Source of the DNA: an uncultured Megamonas sp.
Lineage (GTDB): Bacteria; Bacillota; Negativicutes; Selenomonadales; Selenomonadaceae
NCBI GenBank assembly: GCA_900554895.1
Contig: USIX01000003.1
Span: 1-38,871 of the forward strand
Reading direction: 5' to 3'
DNA length: 38,871 bases
The translations under genes and the position numbers were made by a program. Of the stretch, positions 26,292 through 34,893 are shown piece by piece (the stretch's first letter is position 1; each line of letters opens with the position of its first letter). The notes beneath the pieces were generated by a model. That model did not search any database and was not told the origin of the DNA. It worked only from the letters and a program-made list of their open reading frames with translations.

Positions 26292-26312
26292 ATGTATACA
26301 TAGCGTATACAT
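26292..26312. promoter_or_regulatory. candidate regulator site before the aminotransferase gene
   Basis: ATGTATAC, 5 bases, GTATACAT: perfect 8-bp arms. A TATAAT at 26337-26342 is the likely -10 for the plus-strand gene, with no good -35. The repeat is centred about 47 bases before the predicted start, a position that suits an activator. The regulator is unknown. Confidence 0.45.
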
Positions 26313-26412
26313 ATAAAAAAAATTAACATTTTGTAGTATAATTTAGTAGTTCGCTATTTTTGATGTTATCCATTTCTTGAAATGTGTTTTTTATATTAGG
26401 AGGAATTTAATT

Positions 26413-27663
26413 ATGACTAACAGTATGGCTGCTACTCATAGCCAAGGTAAAATTTTAAAAGATGTTATTTTCGGTGCCAGCGCAGCTGCAAATGCCGCCG
26501 CTCAGAAATACGGTGCAGATAAAGTAACCAACGGTACTATCGGCGCCATCATGGATGATAACGGCAAACTGTTATGTATCCCTACAGTAGAAAAAGTTAT
26601 GCGCAGTCTGCCGATGAACGAAATTGCGGCTTATGCGCCGATTGCCGGTCTTCCTGCTTATCTGGAAGCTGTTAAAAACCTTACATTCGCTGATAATAAA
26701 CCGGAAGGTTATCTTGAAGCCGTAGCAACTGCCGGCGGTACAGGTGCCATCCACAACACTATCTGGAACTATTCCGAAATCGGCGACAGTGTTCTTACTT
26801 CCGACTGGTACTGGGGCACTTACAATGTTTTGTGCAACGAAGCCGGCCGCAAACTGGAAACATACGAACTGTTCGATGAAAATATGAATTACAATATCGA
26901 AAGCTTCACAGATAAAGTAAATTCCCTGCTTGCCGACCAGGATTCCCTGCTTATCATCATCAATACTCCAGCACATAATCCGACAGGTTACAGCTTATCG
27001 GAAGATGACTGGGATAAAGTCCTTGATGTCTGCAAAGAACATGTCAAGGGCGGCAATAAAAAAATCACTCTGCTTGTAGACATTGCCTATATCGATTATG
27101 CCGGTGAAAAAAATGAAGCACGCAAATTTATGCGCAAATTCTCTAATCTGCCGGACAATATCTTTACTGTATTCGCCTTCAGCATGTCAAAAGGCTACAC
27201 GCTTTACGGCCAACGTACCGGTGCTATGGTCGGCTTATCTTCCAATAAGGAAATTACTACCGAATTTTTAAATGTCTGCAAATACACGAGCCGTGCAACA
27301 TGGTCCAATATCAACCGCGGTGCCATGGCTACGCTTGCCGCAATCGACAGCGATAAAACACTGCTTGCCCAATTTGAAGCGGAACGCGATGCAATCTATC
27401 AGACAATCAAACAGCGCGGTGCTATCTTCATGGATGAAGCTGCACAGTGCGGTCTTAAAGCTCTGCCGTACAAAGCAGGTTTCTTCCTCTCCATTCCGTC
27501 AAATGACCCTGCCGCTGTATGCGAAAAACTACATGATGATTTAATCTTCGCCGTACCGTTAAAACGCGGCGTAAGAATTGCCGTATGTTCCATCTCTGCC
27601 GAAAAAATGCACGGCATTGCTCAAAAAACACTGAATGCTTTAAACTTCGTTGAAGGAAAATAA
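26413..27663 (+). CDS. class I/II aminotransferase (aspartate/aromatic-like)
   Basis: 416 residues. Fold type I PLP enzyme: TAGGTGAIHN near the cofactor phosphate, TPAHNPTG with the pyridine-stacking Asn (N189), VDIAYIDYAG (D223, Y226) and FSMSKGYTLYGQRTG with the Schiff-base lysine K260. GVRIAVCS holds the substrate carboxylate arginine. The GQR context is that of the aspartate/aromatic subgroup. It transfers the amino group between an amino acid and 2-oxoglutarate; the substrate cannot be fixed from sequence. Start chosen at 26413, with AGGAGG 9 bases before the ATG. The in-frame start at 26377 has no such site. It has its own terminator and diverges from lysA. Confidence 0.88.
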   Translation: MTNSMAATHSQGKILKDVIFGASAAANAAAQKYGADKVTNGTIGAIMDDNGKLLCIPTVEKVMRSLPMNEIAAYAPIAGLPAYLEAVKNLTFADNKPEGYLEAVATAGGTGAIHNTIWNYSEIGDSVLTSDWYWGTYNVLCNEAGRKLETYELFDENMNYNIESFTDKVNSLLADQDSLLIIINTPAHNPTGYSLSEDDWDKVLDVCKEHVKGGNKKITLLVDIAYIDYAGEKNEARKFMRKFSNLPDNIFTVFAFSMSKGYTLYGQRTGAMVGLSSNKEITTEFLNVCKYTSRATWSNINRGAMATLAAIDSDKTLLAQFEAERDAIYQTIKQRGAIFMDEAAQCGLKALPYKAGFFLSIPSNDPAAVCEKLHDDLIFAVPLKRGVRIAVCSISAEKMHGIAQKTLNALNFVEGK

Positions 27664-27677
27664 TATATTATAAAATC

Positions 27678-27721
27678 AAAAGGAACTGTCGCCTCAAAAA
27701 TAAGTGACAGTTCCTTTTTTT
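27678..27721 (+). terminator. aminotransferase terminator
   Basis: AAAAGGAACTGTC (27678-27690) pairs with GACAGTTCCTTTT (27706-27718) and is followed by a T-run, 14 bases after the stop codon. Confidence 0.9.
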
Positions 27722-28031
27722 ATTCTATCAAAATTCTATTGATTGATTTCTTTGCTTGTCAAAGAAATTGAATTAAAGAAAGTGCCTTTCGGCACAATAT
27801 AAGATACAGAGAATTAATTTCTTAATTTATCTTCATATTGCCAAAAAAAACCTTTGGTTCGTGCACTGCTAAGAGATTTTTACTTTAAGAAAATATTTTT
27901 ATCTCTAACGTTTAAAAACTCGCTTCGCTCAAACATTTAAACTAAAAACAGAGCTAAAAATATTTTCTTAATAGCTAAAGCTACCGTAAAAATATCCAAC
28001 GCAGACAAAATTCTAACATAATAATAGAAAT
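27722..28031. repeat. palindrome-rich non-coding stretch, possible MITE-like element
   Basis: There is no gene in these 310 bases. They hold ATTTCTTTG/CAAAGAAAT (27746-27768), a GTGCC/GGCAC hairpin (27782-27795), and a long imperfect palindrome (27876-27993). The core arms of the long palindrome are a perfect 17-bp pair (27885-27901 and 27955-27971), flanked by ATTTTTAC/GTAAAAAT and enclosing CTCT/AGAG and GTTTAAA/TTTAAAC. The centre contains CTCGCTTCGCTC. The nested symmetry suggests a small palindromic mobile repeat or a folded RNA. No transposase is present. Confidence 0.5.
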
Positions 28032-28649
28032 TTATTTATACAGCAGTTTATATTTTCGTTCATACTTTAAAACTTTCTGTACATATTCCCGCGTCTCCGG
28101 AAACGGTATCTGTTTATAATCGCTGAAATTTTCATCCCAGCCGTATTTTTCCATCCATTCATGCACATTGCCGCGGCCGGCATTGTACGCCGCCAGCACC
28201 AAAACTTTATTGCCGAAAAATTCTTCATTCAATGAGGCAAGATACCAAGTACCATATTTTATATTTTTTTCCGGCTCGTACATTTCGTCCGCCGAAAAAT
28301 TATCATCTTCTATCTGATACGCTATCCATGCCGCCGTTTCCGGCATAATCTGCATAATTCCCTGAGCTCCGTGCACCGACTGCGCCGTCGGCTCGAACTT
28401 GCTTTCTGCCAGAGCTACACCTGCAACCAGACATTCATCCATCTGATATCGGTCAGCATAGTATTCGATAAACTGCCTGTACGGATACGGATAAATATAT
28501 TTCCGCTGAAAATCCTCATCATGCCAAATGCCGTATCCTATTCCCGCTAATATTACTATACATATACAAATTTTCTTCCAAAAGCCCATCTTTGTCTTCT
28601 GCCTTATCCCTGATTGGCAATCGGCCTTCTGTTCAATCCAGTATGCCAT
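28032..28649 (-). CDS. membrane-anchored lytic transglycosylase (SLT family)
   Basis: 205 residues with an N-terminal membrane segment (about 25-42) and a compact SLT domain. ALAESKFEP carries the catalytic glutamate E82. HGAQGIMQIMP and LAAYNAGRGNV are the other family motifs. It cuts the MurNAc-GlcNAc bond of peptidoglycan with formation of the 1,6-anhydro product, outside the cytoplasmic membrane. GAGGA lies 6 bases before the ATG, 9 bases after the coaE stop, so it is the last gene of the ldt-polA-mutM-coaE run. The 20-residue cytoplasmic leader before M21 may be real or the start may be later. Confidence 0.9.
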   Translation of the reverse strand: MAYWIEQKADCQSGIRQKTKMGFWKKICICIVILAGIGYGIWHDEDFQRKYIYPYPYRQFIEYYADRYQMDECLVAGVALAESKFEPTAQSVHGAQGIMQIMPETAAWIAYQIEDDNFSADEMYEPEKNIKYGTWYLASLNEEFFGNKVLVLAAYNAGRGNVHEWMEKYGWDENFSDYKQIPFPETREYVQKVLKYERKYKLLYK

Positions 28650-28658
28650 TTTTATCCT

Positions 28659-29258
28659 CTATAAATCCAGATTTCTTTCCTCACAAATTCGTGCCACTTT
28701 AGCAAGTGTAATCTCCGGCGTACCGCTGCTGTCAATCACAACATCCGCTTTCTCCGCTTTTTTCTCTAAAGACATCTGGGCATCTATTCTGCTTTCGGCT
28801 TCCTGCCTCGTCAGCTTATCACGGTTTTGAATTCGTTCAATCTGGAGCTGTCTAGTAATTTTTACTACCCAGACCTCATCGGCAAATTTATCCCAGCCGG
28901 CTTCATACAGTAAAGGTATATCCAAAACCACTACTTTAACTCTATTTTGCCGGCATTTTTCAATTTCATTCATGATGGCTTCTTTTATCAGCGGATGCAT
29001 AGTGGCATTCATCCAGTTTTTTTCCTGTTCGTCGGTAAATACAATCCGGCCGATAAGACGTCGGTTCAGGCTGTTATCATCATTTAAAACTTTCATACCG
29101 AAATGATTTACATACGCCTGCCAGATTGCCTTATGCGGTTTTGAAAGTTCCCGCGCGATTTCATCACCGTCAATAATCACAGCACCGCGCTGCTTCAAAT
29201 ACGCGCTGACTGTACTTTTACCGCAGGCAATCCCGCCTGTTAAACCGATTATTCTCAT
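28659..29258 (-). CDS. coaE: dephospho-CoA kinase
   Basis: 199 residues of usual family length. LTGGIACGKSTV is the P-loop, DGDEIAREL binds the substrate region, and VVLDIPLLYEAGW and RIQNRDKLTRQEAESRI (LID) are family signatures. It phosphorylates the 3'-hydroxyl of dephospho-CoA, the last step of coenzyme A synthesis. The ATG overlaps the mutM stop by four bases (ATGA), so translation is probably coupled. The polA-mutM-coaE order is common in Firmicutes. Confidence 0.96.
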   Translation of the reverse strand: MRIIGLTGGIACGKSTVSAYLKQRGAVIIDGDEIARELSKPHKAIWQAYVNHFGMKVLNDDNSLNRRLIGRIVFTDEQEKNWMNATMHPLIKEAIMNEIEKCRQNRVKVVVLDIPLLYEAGWDKFADEVWVVKITRQLQIERIQNRDKLTRQEAESRIDAQMSLEKKAEKADVVIDSSGTPEITLAKVARICEERNLDL

Positions 29259-30103
29259 CTTTTTCCCTCCTCACTATTTAACTGCTGGCAGTAAGGACAA
29301 TAATACGTTCCTCTGCCGCCCACCACCGTTTTTTCAATCGGTGTACCGCATCTTCTACACAGCTCGCCCTTGCGGCTGTAAACATATAAATGTTCCTGAT
29401 GCGCTCCTTTGCCGCCTAATCCGTTGCGATAATCACGAAAAGTCGTGCCGCCGTCTTCTATGCCGGCACTGATAACCTGATTTACCGCTTTATGCAAAAT
29501 TTTTATTTCTTCTTCATTCAATGAACCTGCTGTTCTCACAGGATTTATCTTACTCAAAAACAGTGCTTCATCTACATAAATATTACCAAGTCCTGCAATA
29601 TTCTTCTGATTGAGCAGAAACGATTTTATCTTGGCTTTACTATCATGCACTACTCTTTGCAGATAACCGACTGTAAAATCAGCCGATAAAGGCTCTGCCC
29701 CCAGGCAGTACAGTCCTTTCAGGCGCGGCAGTTCCTGTTTCGTTACAGCATCCAGCGTACCGAGTCTTCGTACATCGGCATAAACCAGTTTATTTCCGTC
29801 TTCCAGCCTGAATATCACACAGGCATACTTGTCAATCGCCTGATTTTGCAGTGTATATAAAAGTTTTCCCGTCATGCGCAAATGAATAACCGCACATATA
29901 TTATTTTCCAATTCCAGAATAATATATTTGCCGCGCCTTTTTACGGCTTTAATGCGATTATCCTTTATTCTTTTTATATACTGCCCTGCTGATGGATATT
30001 TAATTACATCATCTTTAATAATTTCTATATCCGTAATTTTTTTCGTTTCTATAAACGGTCTAATTCCCTGAACGATATTTTCCACTTCCGGCATTTCCGG
30101 CAT
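29255..30103 (-). CDS. mutM: formamidopyrimidine-DNA glycosylase
   Basis: 282 residues. The N-terminus MPEMPEVENIV gives the catalytic Pro and Glu after Met removal. LLNQKNIAGLGNIYVDEAL is the helix-two-turn-helix region. The C-terminal zinc finger is CRRCGTPIEK to YCPYC. It excises 8-oxoguanine and formamidopyrimidines and nicks the abasic site. It lies 14 bases after polA and overlaps coaE, forming a DNA-repair and coenzyme operon. Nothing unusual. Confidence 0.96.
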   Translation of the reverse strand: MPEMPEVENIVQGIRPFIETKKITDIEIIKDDVIKYPSAGQYIKRIKDNRIKAVKRRGKYIILELENNICAVIHLRMTGKLLYTLQNQAIDKYACVIFRLEDGNKLVYADVRRLGTLDAVTKQELPRLKGLYCLGAEPLSADFTVGYLQRVVHDSKAKIKSFLLNQKNIAGLGNIYVDEALFLSKINPVRTAGSLNEEEIKILHKAVNQVISAGIEDGGTTFRDYRNGLGGKGAHQEHLYVYSRKGELCRRCGTPIEKTVVGGRGTYYCPYCQQLNSEEGKR

Positions 30104-30117
30104 ACAATCACCAGCCT

Positions 30118-32733
30118 TTATTTCGCCTCAGCCCAATTTTTGCCATAATTTATATCAATAGTAAGCGGTACTTTCAATTCTATTGTATTCTGCATAGCAG
30201 AACGCAAAATTTCAGAAACCTGCTTTATTTCTTCATTGACGACTTCCAAAACCAGCTCATCATGCACCTGAAGCAGAATTCTGCTCTTCAGTTTTGCCGC
30301 TTTGATTGCTTCACTTGCCCTGTTCATGGCGATTTTTATGATATCCGCCGCTGTCCCCTGAATAGGCGTATTCATCGCCATACGTTCCGCCAAAGAACGC
30401 TGGGTAAAATTGCGGCTTTTTATCGCCGGCAGATAGCGGCGGCGACCGAACAGAGTCGTTACATAACCTTTTTCGTGCGCGTCTTTAACTATTTTTTCCA
30501 TAAAATTCTTCACGCCGCTGCATTCGGTCAGATAATTATCTATATATTCGCCTGCTTCTTTCGGTGAAATATGCAGATTTTTCGCCAGACCGAACGGACT
30601 GATACCATATATTATGCCGAAGTTGACGGCTTTTGCACGGCTGCGCATCTGCGGCGTAACTTTTTCAATCGGTACATGAAACACCTGTGCCGCCGTTGCC
30701 TGATGAATATCCTGGTTTTGACGAAACGCTTCCAGAAAATGCCTGTCTTCTGACATATGTGCCATAATTCGAAGTTCAATCTGCGAATAATCGGCAGACA
30801 AAATCTGGTCAAATCCTTCTCCCGGTTCAAACAAGCTGCGGATTTTTTTCCCTTCCGCCGTGCGTACCGGAATGTTTTGCAAATTCGGTTCGGAGCTGCT
30901 GAGCCTGCCGGTTTCCGTTACAGTCTGATTAAAACTTGTATGAATACGCATCGTTTTCGGATTTATAAGTGCTTTCAATCCGTCAAGATACGTCGTCTTT
31001 AATTTATTGAGAAGTCGGTAGTCCAGTATCTTCGCAATTATCGGATGCGCATATATCAGATTTTCCAATACTTCCGCATTGGTGGAAAAGCCCGTTTTCG
31101 TCTTTTTCAATGCAGGCAGACCAAGTTTTACGAATAAAATCTCGCCCAGCTGTTTCGGCGAATTTATATTGAAAATCTCGCCGGCAAGTTCATAAATATT
31201 CTGTTCCAGTACATGCAGTTCATCATTCATCTGCACATTCATTGCATCAAGTTTCGCTTCATTAATATAGATACCATCATTTTCCATATCGGCAAGCATT
31301 TTTGCCAGCGGAAATTCAATCTCCCGATACAGTCTGTCCATCTGCATGTCTTTCAGCCCGTTTTGTAACTTAGCACTTACTTCATTTAAATTCTGCACAT
31401 CATAGATAAATTTATCTTCGCCCTTCAGCTGCTCGTAATCCGCTGTTTCCTCCACAGAAGCAATCTGACGTATTACATTCATTTCGTAACTGCGTTTTGC
31501 CGGTTCCAAAAGATATGCCATCAATAATATGTCATTTACTTTTCCGCACAAATTCAGACCTGCATGATAACATGATTTTACATCATAAACATTTTTTACT
31601 ATATTCTCATCCGCCGTTATATCATCAAGCAGGGAAAAATCTTCTTTTATTAGACCGATTTTTTCGCCGGTACATACAGCCATTAATTTTATACCGACAT
31701 CCGGCACCCGTCCTTCCGTCTGCATTAAAAGCGATAATTCTTTTTCCTTTAAAACAGTCTGTTTAAATTCCGCTATATTCTCTGCGTTTAAAATCTGGTA
31801 ATCCGGCAGTGCTTTTGACTCAAAATCAAGCGTAATCTCCTGCTGTAAATCCGATTTAAACTCGGTCGCCAGAATTTTCCTCATACGGCCAAATACAGTT
31901 TTTAATTCATATTTATCGCAAAATGACTGCAGTTTCATTATATCCGGTGAAAGTCTGTATTCATCCGGTATGAAATCAACATCCACCTCGCAGCAAATCG
32001 TAGCCAGTTTGTATGACAGACGCGCCAAATCCTGATTTTGTTCCAGTTTTTCTTTTAACTTCTTACCGGAAACATTTTCAATATTGCCGAGCAGATTTTC
32101 CAAGTCGCCAAACTGAGTCAAAAGTTTCAGTGCCGTCTTTTCGCCAATCCCCGGTACACCCGGAATATTATCGGAGCTGTCTCCCATCAAAGCCTTTATA
32201 TCTATCAGTTTCTGCGGCTTAAGCCCTGCATATTTTTCCTCGAATGCTGCTTCGTCAAAAACCTGCATATCTATAATGCCGCGCTTTGTAAGCATTACTT
32301 TTATCTGCGGAGCGATAAGCTGCAGCGCGTCCTTATCACCCGTAACGATAAGCGCTTCATATCCTTTAGCTGCCGACTTTTTCGCCAGCGTTCCGATTAT
32401 GTCGTCAGCTTCATAATTGTCCTTTTCAATGAATGCAATTCCCAGCGCTTCCAGAAATTCCTGCAAGAGCGGTATCTGCGATTTTAATTCATCCGGTGTT
32501 TTTTCTCTTTGTCCTTTATACTCCTCATACATATCTGTACGGAAAGTCTTCCTGCTCTTGTCAAAAGCAACAGCAATACAGTCCGGCTTGTAATCGGTCA
32601 GAATTTTTCCGAGCATGTTGGAAAAACCCATGATGGCATTCGTATAAATTCCTTCCGATGAAGTCAGCGGCGGCAGAGCGAAAAAAGCTCTGTACATTAA
32701 GCTGCTACCGTCAATGATAATAAATTTTTCCAT
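30118..32733 (-). CDS. polA: DNA polymerase I, probably without proofreading
   Basis: 871 residues. The N-terminal 5'-3' exonuclease (about 1-290) has DGSSLMYRAFFAL, NYEADDIIG and GDKDALQL. The polymerase part (about 490-871) has motif A ADYSQIELR, the O-helix RSRAKAVNFGIIYG and motif C QVHDELVLEV. The middle domain (about 310-480) is present, but the first acidic motif DxE is missing (the place reads SLLMQTEG), so 3'-5' proofreading should be inactive, as in many Firmicute Pol I proteins. It fills gaps and removes RNA primers. AAAGGAGG lies 6 bases before the ATG, 11 bases after the ldt stop. Confidence 0.95.
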   Translation of the reverse strand: MEKFIIIDGSSLMYRAFFALPPLTSSEGIYTNAIMGFSNMLGKILTDYKPDCIAVAFDKSRKTFRTDMYEEYKGQREKTPDELKSQIPLLQEFLEALGIAFIEKDNYEADDIIGTLAKKSAAKGYEALIVTGDKDALQLIAPQIKVMLTKRGIIDMQVFDEAAFEEKYAGLKPQKLIDIKALMGDSSDNIPGVPGIGEKTALKLLTQFGDLENLLGNIENVSGKKLKEKLEQNQDLARLSYKLATICCEVDVDFIPDEYRLSPDIMKLQSFCDKYELKTVFGRMRKILATEFKSDLQQEITLDFESKALPDYQILNAENIAEFKQTVLKEKELSLLMQTEGRVPDVGIKLMAVCTGEKIGLIKEDFSLLDDITADENIVKNVYDVKSCYHAGLNLCGKVNDILLMAYLLEPAKRSYEMNVIRQIASVEETADYEQLKGEDKFIYDVQNLNEVSAKLQNGLKDMQMDRLYREIEFPLAKMLADMENDGIYINEAKLDAMNVQMNDELHVLEQNIYELAGEIFNINSPKQLGEILFVKLGLPALKKTKTGFSTNAEVLENLIYAHPIIAKILDYRLLNKLKTTYLDGLKALINPKTMRIHTSFNQTVTETGRLSSSEPNLQNIPVRTAEGKKIRSLFEPGEGFDQILSADYSQIELRIMAHMSEDRHFLEAFRQNQDIHQATAAQVFHVPIEKVTPQMRSRAKAVNFGIIYGISPFGLAKNLHISPKEAGEYIDNYLTECSGVKNFMEKIVKDAHEKGYVTTLFGRRRYLPAIKSRNFTQRSLAERMAMNTPIQGTAADIIKIAMNRASEAIKAAKLKSRILLQVHDELVLEVVNEEIKQVSEILRSAMQNTIELKVPLTIDINYGKNWAEAK

Positions 32734-32744
32734 AAAAACCTCCT

Positions 32745-33956
32745 TTATTCCATAATCGTTATTCCCATTTCAGATGTCTGTACATCATTTACTTTCGTAT
32801 TTTCAAATTCAGCAGCCGACTCTTCCTGTTTTATCTTTTTATCAACCGATTTGTACAATTCCTTCTGAGCATTTATACTGTTTTCACGTTGCGGTATACC
32901 TGTATCAATTTGTTTGTCCGTTTTTGGATTTGCCGCAGTGCTTTCCGTAATTTTTATGTCCTTACTGCCCGTACTTTCAACAGGTTTTGCCAATTCACCC
33001 GTCAATGGTGTCAATGTTGCCACTGTATAATTTTTATTCAAACTATAAGTAATATCGAAGATACTGCTTACATCGGTAAGATGAATATACGGTTTTTGGC
33101 TGAATAAGTCTACCGCTACAGCATTTTTTGCCGTAACAGCACTGCCGTTTTCGATTTTTACCGGAACATTCAACGTTTTTGCCAAATCCTGTACCGATAC
33201 ATAAATCTGATTTTTATAATTTACTGCCTTGAAAGAAAGTTTACTGCCTTTGTACATTATATTTACCGGTGCCGCAACGAAATTAGGCAGACCGTTGGAT
33301 TCCTTAATGGACTTAGCAATATATTCTTCACTTATGAAATCAGCTATACCGTATCCCGCCAATCCCTGTTTAACAAAATCAACTGTTAAGTCCTGCATTT
33401 CATAACCGTCCGGATAAATATAATAAGCTACACGTCCGTCGTATGTTTTATCAATAACGAGGCGATTGTACATAATCTGCACCTGCGTACCCACTTCAAC
33501 TTTATCGAACAGTTTTTCCACATCAGCTTCCACCATGCGCACACAGCCGTTAGAAACATAATGTCCTACAGAACTTGGATTATTCGTACCGTGAATGCCA
33601 TAATTTCCGCCGATACCAAGCCAACGGAACCCGAGAGGATTATCAGGACCTGAAGCGATAACAACACTCGTATCACCCGGGTCAACCCATGTAGGATTTA
33701 CGACTTTTTCCACGATTTTATAAAAACCCGCCGGTGTCTTGCTGCCGATTTTGCCTACACCAACAGGATACATCGCTACACATTTGTCATCTTCATACAG
33801 ACGCAGTGAACGCGCCGGTATATTTATCAATATCCAGCGTTTAACTGTACTGCCCGTCGTATTTGTTGTGTTTACTGCAGTATTTTCCGCTGCAAAAACA
33901 GCTCCCTGCAATATCAGCATACAAAAAAATAAAAATAAAGCCATAAATTTTTTCAT
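32745..33956 (-). CDS. L,D-transpeptidase (YkuD) with copper-amine-oxidase-N-like domain
   Basis: 403 residues. A signal peptide (about 1-22, AVFA) precedes the YkuD domain (about 38-165) with the active-site set HGTNNPSSVGHYVSNGCVRM (H122, C138, R140). After it, a domain of about 90 residues (about 240-330; KGSKLSFKAVNYKNQIYVSVQDLAK) resembles the stalk-like copper amine oxidase N-terminal domain found in secreted Firmicute proteins. The last 70 residues are polar and low-complexity. It makes 3-3 peptidoglycan crosslinks or attaches proteins to the wall. The start at 33956 is set by the signal peptide and AAGGA; an open frame extends 85 codons upstream but is not plausible coding. First gene of the polA operon. 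Confidence 0.9.
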   Translation of the reverse strand: MKKFMALFLFFCMLILQGAVFAAENTAVNTTNTTGSTVKRWILINIPARSLRLYEDDKCVAMYPVGVGKIGSKTPAGFYKIVEKVVNPTWVDPGDTSVVIASGPDNPLGFRWLGIGGNYGIHGTNNPSSVGHYVSNGCVRMVEADVEKLFDKVEVGTQVQIMYNRLVIDKTYDGRVAYYIYPDGYEMQDLTVDFVKQGLAGYGIADFISEEYIAKSIKESNGLPNFVAAPVNIMYKGSKLSFKAVNYKNQIYVSVQDLAKTLNVPVKIENGSAVTAKNAVAVDLFSQKPYIHLTDVSSIFDITYSLNKNYTVATLTPLTGELAKPVESTGSKDIKITESTAANPKTDKQIDTGIPQRENSINAQKELYKSVDKKIKQEESAAEFENTKVNDVQTSEMGITIME

Positions 33957-34037
33957 AAAAATCACTTTTCCTTCCCAAATTTTTCCCGTTATTTTATAAT
34001 AACACATCATACACTTTTTACAATAGCAAAACACCGC

Positions 34038-34066
34038 TGGACAAGATAAATCCGCAGGATTATAAT
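34038..34066 (+). promoter_or_regulatory. promoter of the riboswitch-folT unit
   Basis: TGGACA (34038-34043, 5 of 6), a 17-base spacer and a perfect TATAAT (34061-34066). The start near 34073 is just before the riboswitch. Confidence 0.75.
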
Positions 34067-34077
34067 AATACTTGCTA

Positions 34078-34228
34078 ACAAGCAGAGTAAATATCCGTGC
34101 GTTAAGTGTCCGGCAGACGGGGAGTTGCTGCCTGAACGAAAAGATTTTCTTGCGGTACGGATATTGCATCCCGCTGCTGCATACAGGGAACAGCTTCCTA
34201 CTATGTGGCAACGCCAGTTTTAGGAGGT
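34078..34228 (+). ncRNA. tetrahydrofolate (THF) riboswitch with ribosome-binding-site sequestering platform
   Basis: The aptamer (about 34078-34179) carries the class signatures GAGTA, GCGTTAAGTG, AACGAA and ATTGCATCCCGCT. P1 is AGCAG (34081-34085) with CTGCT (34174-34178), and ATATCCGT pairs with ACGGATAT. In the platform, CTTCCTA (34194-34200) pairs with TAGGAGG (34221-34227), the folT ribosome-binding site, over 7 bp with one wobble. GGAA (34187-34190) can instead take TTCC (34195-34198). The aptamer match is from sequence; translational control is inferred from these competing pairs. Confidence 0.9.
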
Positions 34229-34234
34229 ATGTTT

Positions 34235-34726
34235 ATGTATATTGTTTCCAGTGGCCTCTTTATAGCTTTAACAATTTTATTCACTTACGTTTTTGCTATT
34301 CAAACCACTTTTATCCGTATTGATTTTGCATTTATTCCCATCGCGATTTACGCATCCGTGTGGGGTGCAAAAAAAGCCGCTGTCATGGCGGTACTTGCCG
34401 ATATCATCGGCAGCAATCTGTTCATGCCGGGGCTTTACTTTCCCGGATTTACACTGAGTGCAGCCGTATCCGCTTTTATTTACGGCAGTTTTCTTTATAA
34501 ACGGGAAATCACCTTTAAAAGACTGTTTATAATGAACAGCTTCGTTTTTATCCTTGTCGACTGCATTTTAAATAATATCTGGCTGACTTTAATGTATCAT
34601 GATGCCGCCGCAGCTTTCTACGCTGTCCGTCTGTTGAAATCGGGGATATTGACATTTTTGAAAGCCGCTGTATTGTACAATCTGTTCAAACCATTAAAAA
34701 TTTTCATCTTAAAATACAATAAATAA
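34235..34726 (+). CDS. folT: folate-specific ECF transporter substrate-binding subunit
   Basis: 163 residues, almost all in five to six membrane helices. The region AIYASVWGAKKAAVMAVLAD followed by LYFPGFTLSAAVSAFIYG is typical of the FolT S components of energy-coupling-factor transporters, which capture folate and hand it to a shared EcfAAT module. The THF riboswitch directly upstream supports the folate call. The start at 34235 is 7 bases after AGGAGG. An in-frame ATG at 34229 is only one base from that site, and 34205 is farther upstream. No ECF ATPase genes are in the window. Confidence 0.93.
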   Translation: MYIVSSGLFIALTILFTYVFAIQTTFIRIDFAFIPIAIYASVWGAKKAAVMAVLADIIGSNLFMPGLYFPGFTLSAAVSAFIYGSFLYKREITFKRLFIMNSFVFILVDCILNNIWLTLMYHDAAAAFYAVRLLKSGILTFLKAAVLYNLFKPLKIFILKYNK

Positions 34727-34745
34727 TTACAAAGGAAGATTTATT

Positions 34746-34838
34746 ATGGAATTCGGCGATATATTTTTATTCTTTCTTTTAGTTGTCGTCTTCATCTACA
34801 CTTTCTGGGATGATGTATTTACCGACACGCAGTTTTAA
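34746..34838 (+). CDS. 30-residue membrane microprotein downstream of folT
   Basis: The frame MEFGDIFLFFLLVVVFIYTF then WDDVFTDTQF is a single hydrophobic helix with an acidic, aromatic tail. AAGGAAG lies 7 bases before its ATG, and it starts 19 bases after the folT stop and ends just before the terminator. These are the marks of a real small gene in the folT transcript. I do not recognise a family. It might stabilise FolT or another membrane protein. Confidence 0.6.
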   Translation: MEFGDIFLFFLLVVVFIYTFWDDVFTDTQF

Positions 34839-34841
34839 TGT

Positions 34842-34892
34842 AAAAACGACCTTCGATAGTTATACTGAAACTATTAAAGGTCGTTTTATTTT
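34842..34892. terminator. bidirectional terminator between folT and azlD
   Basis: AAAACGACCTT (34843-34853) pairs with AAGGTCGTTTT (34877-34887), with an inner ATAGT/ACTAT stem and T-rich sequence after it. It serves the plus-strand folT unit and can also end the convergent azlCD transcript. Confidence 0.85.
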
Positions 34893-34893
34893 T

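Noticed and set aside
31700..31850. Proofreading activity in DNA polymerase I
   Set aside because: The middle domain lacks the first DxE exonuclease motif.
33957..34211. N-terminal extension of the L,D-transpeptidase
   Set aside because: The 85 extra codons give no domain, overlap the promoter and riboswitch region of folT, and would bury a clear signal peptide.
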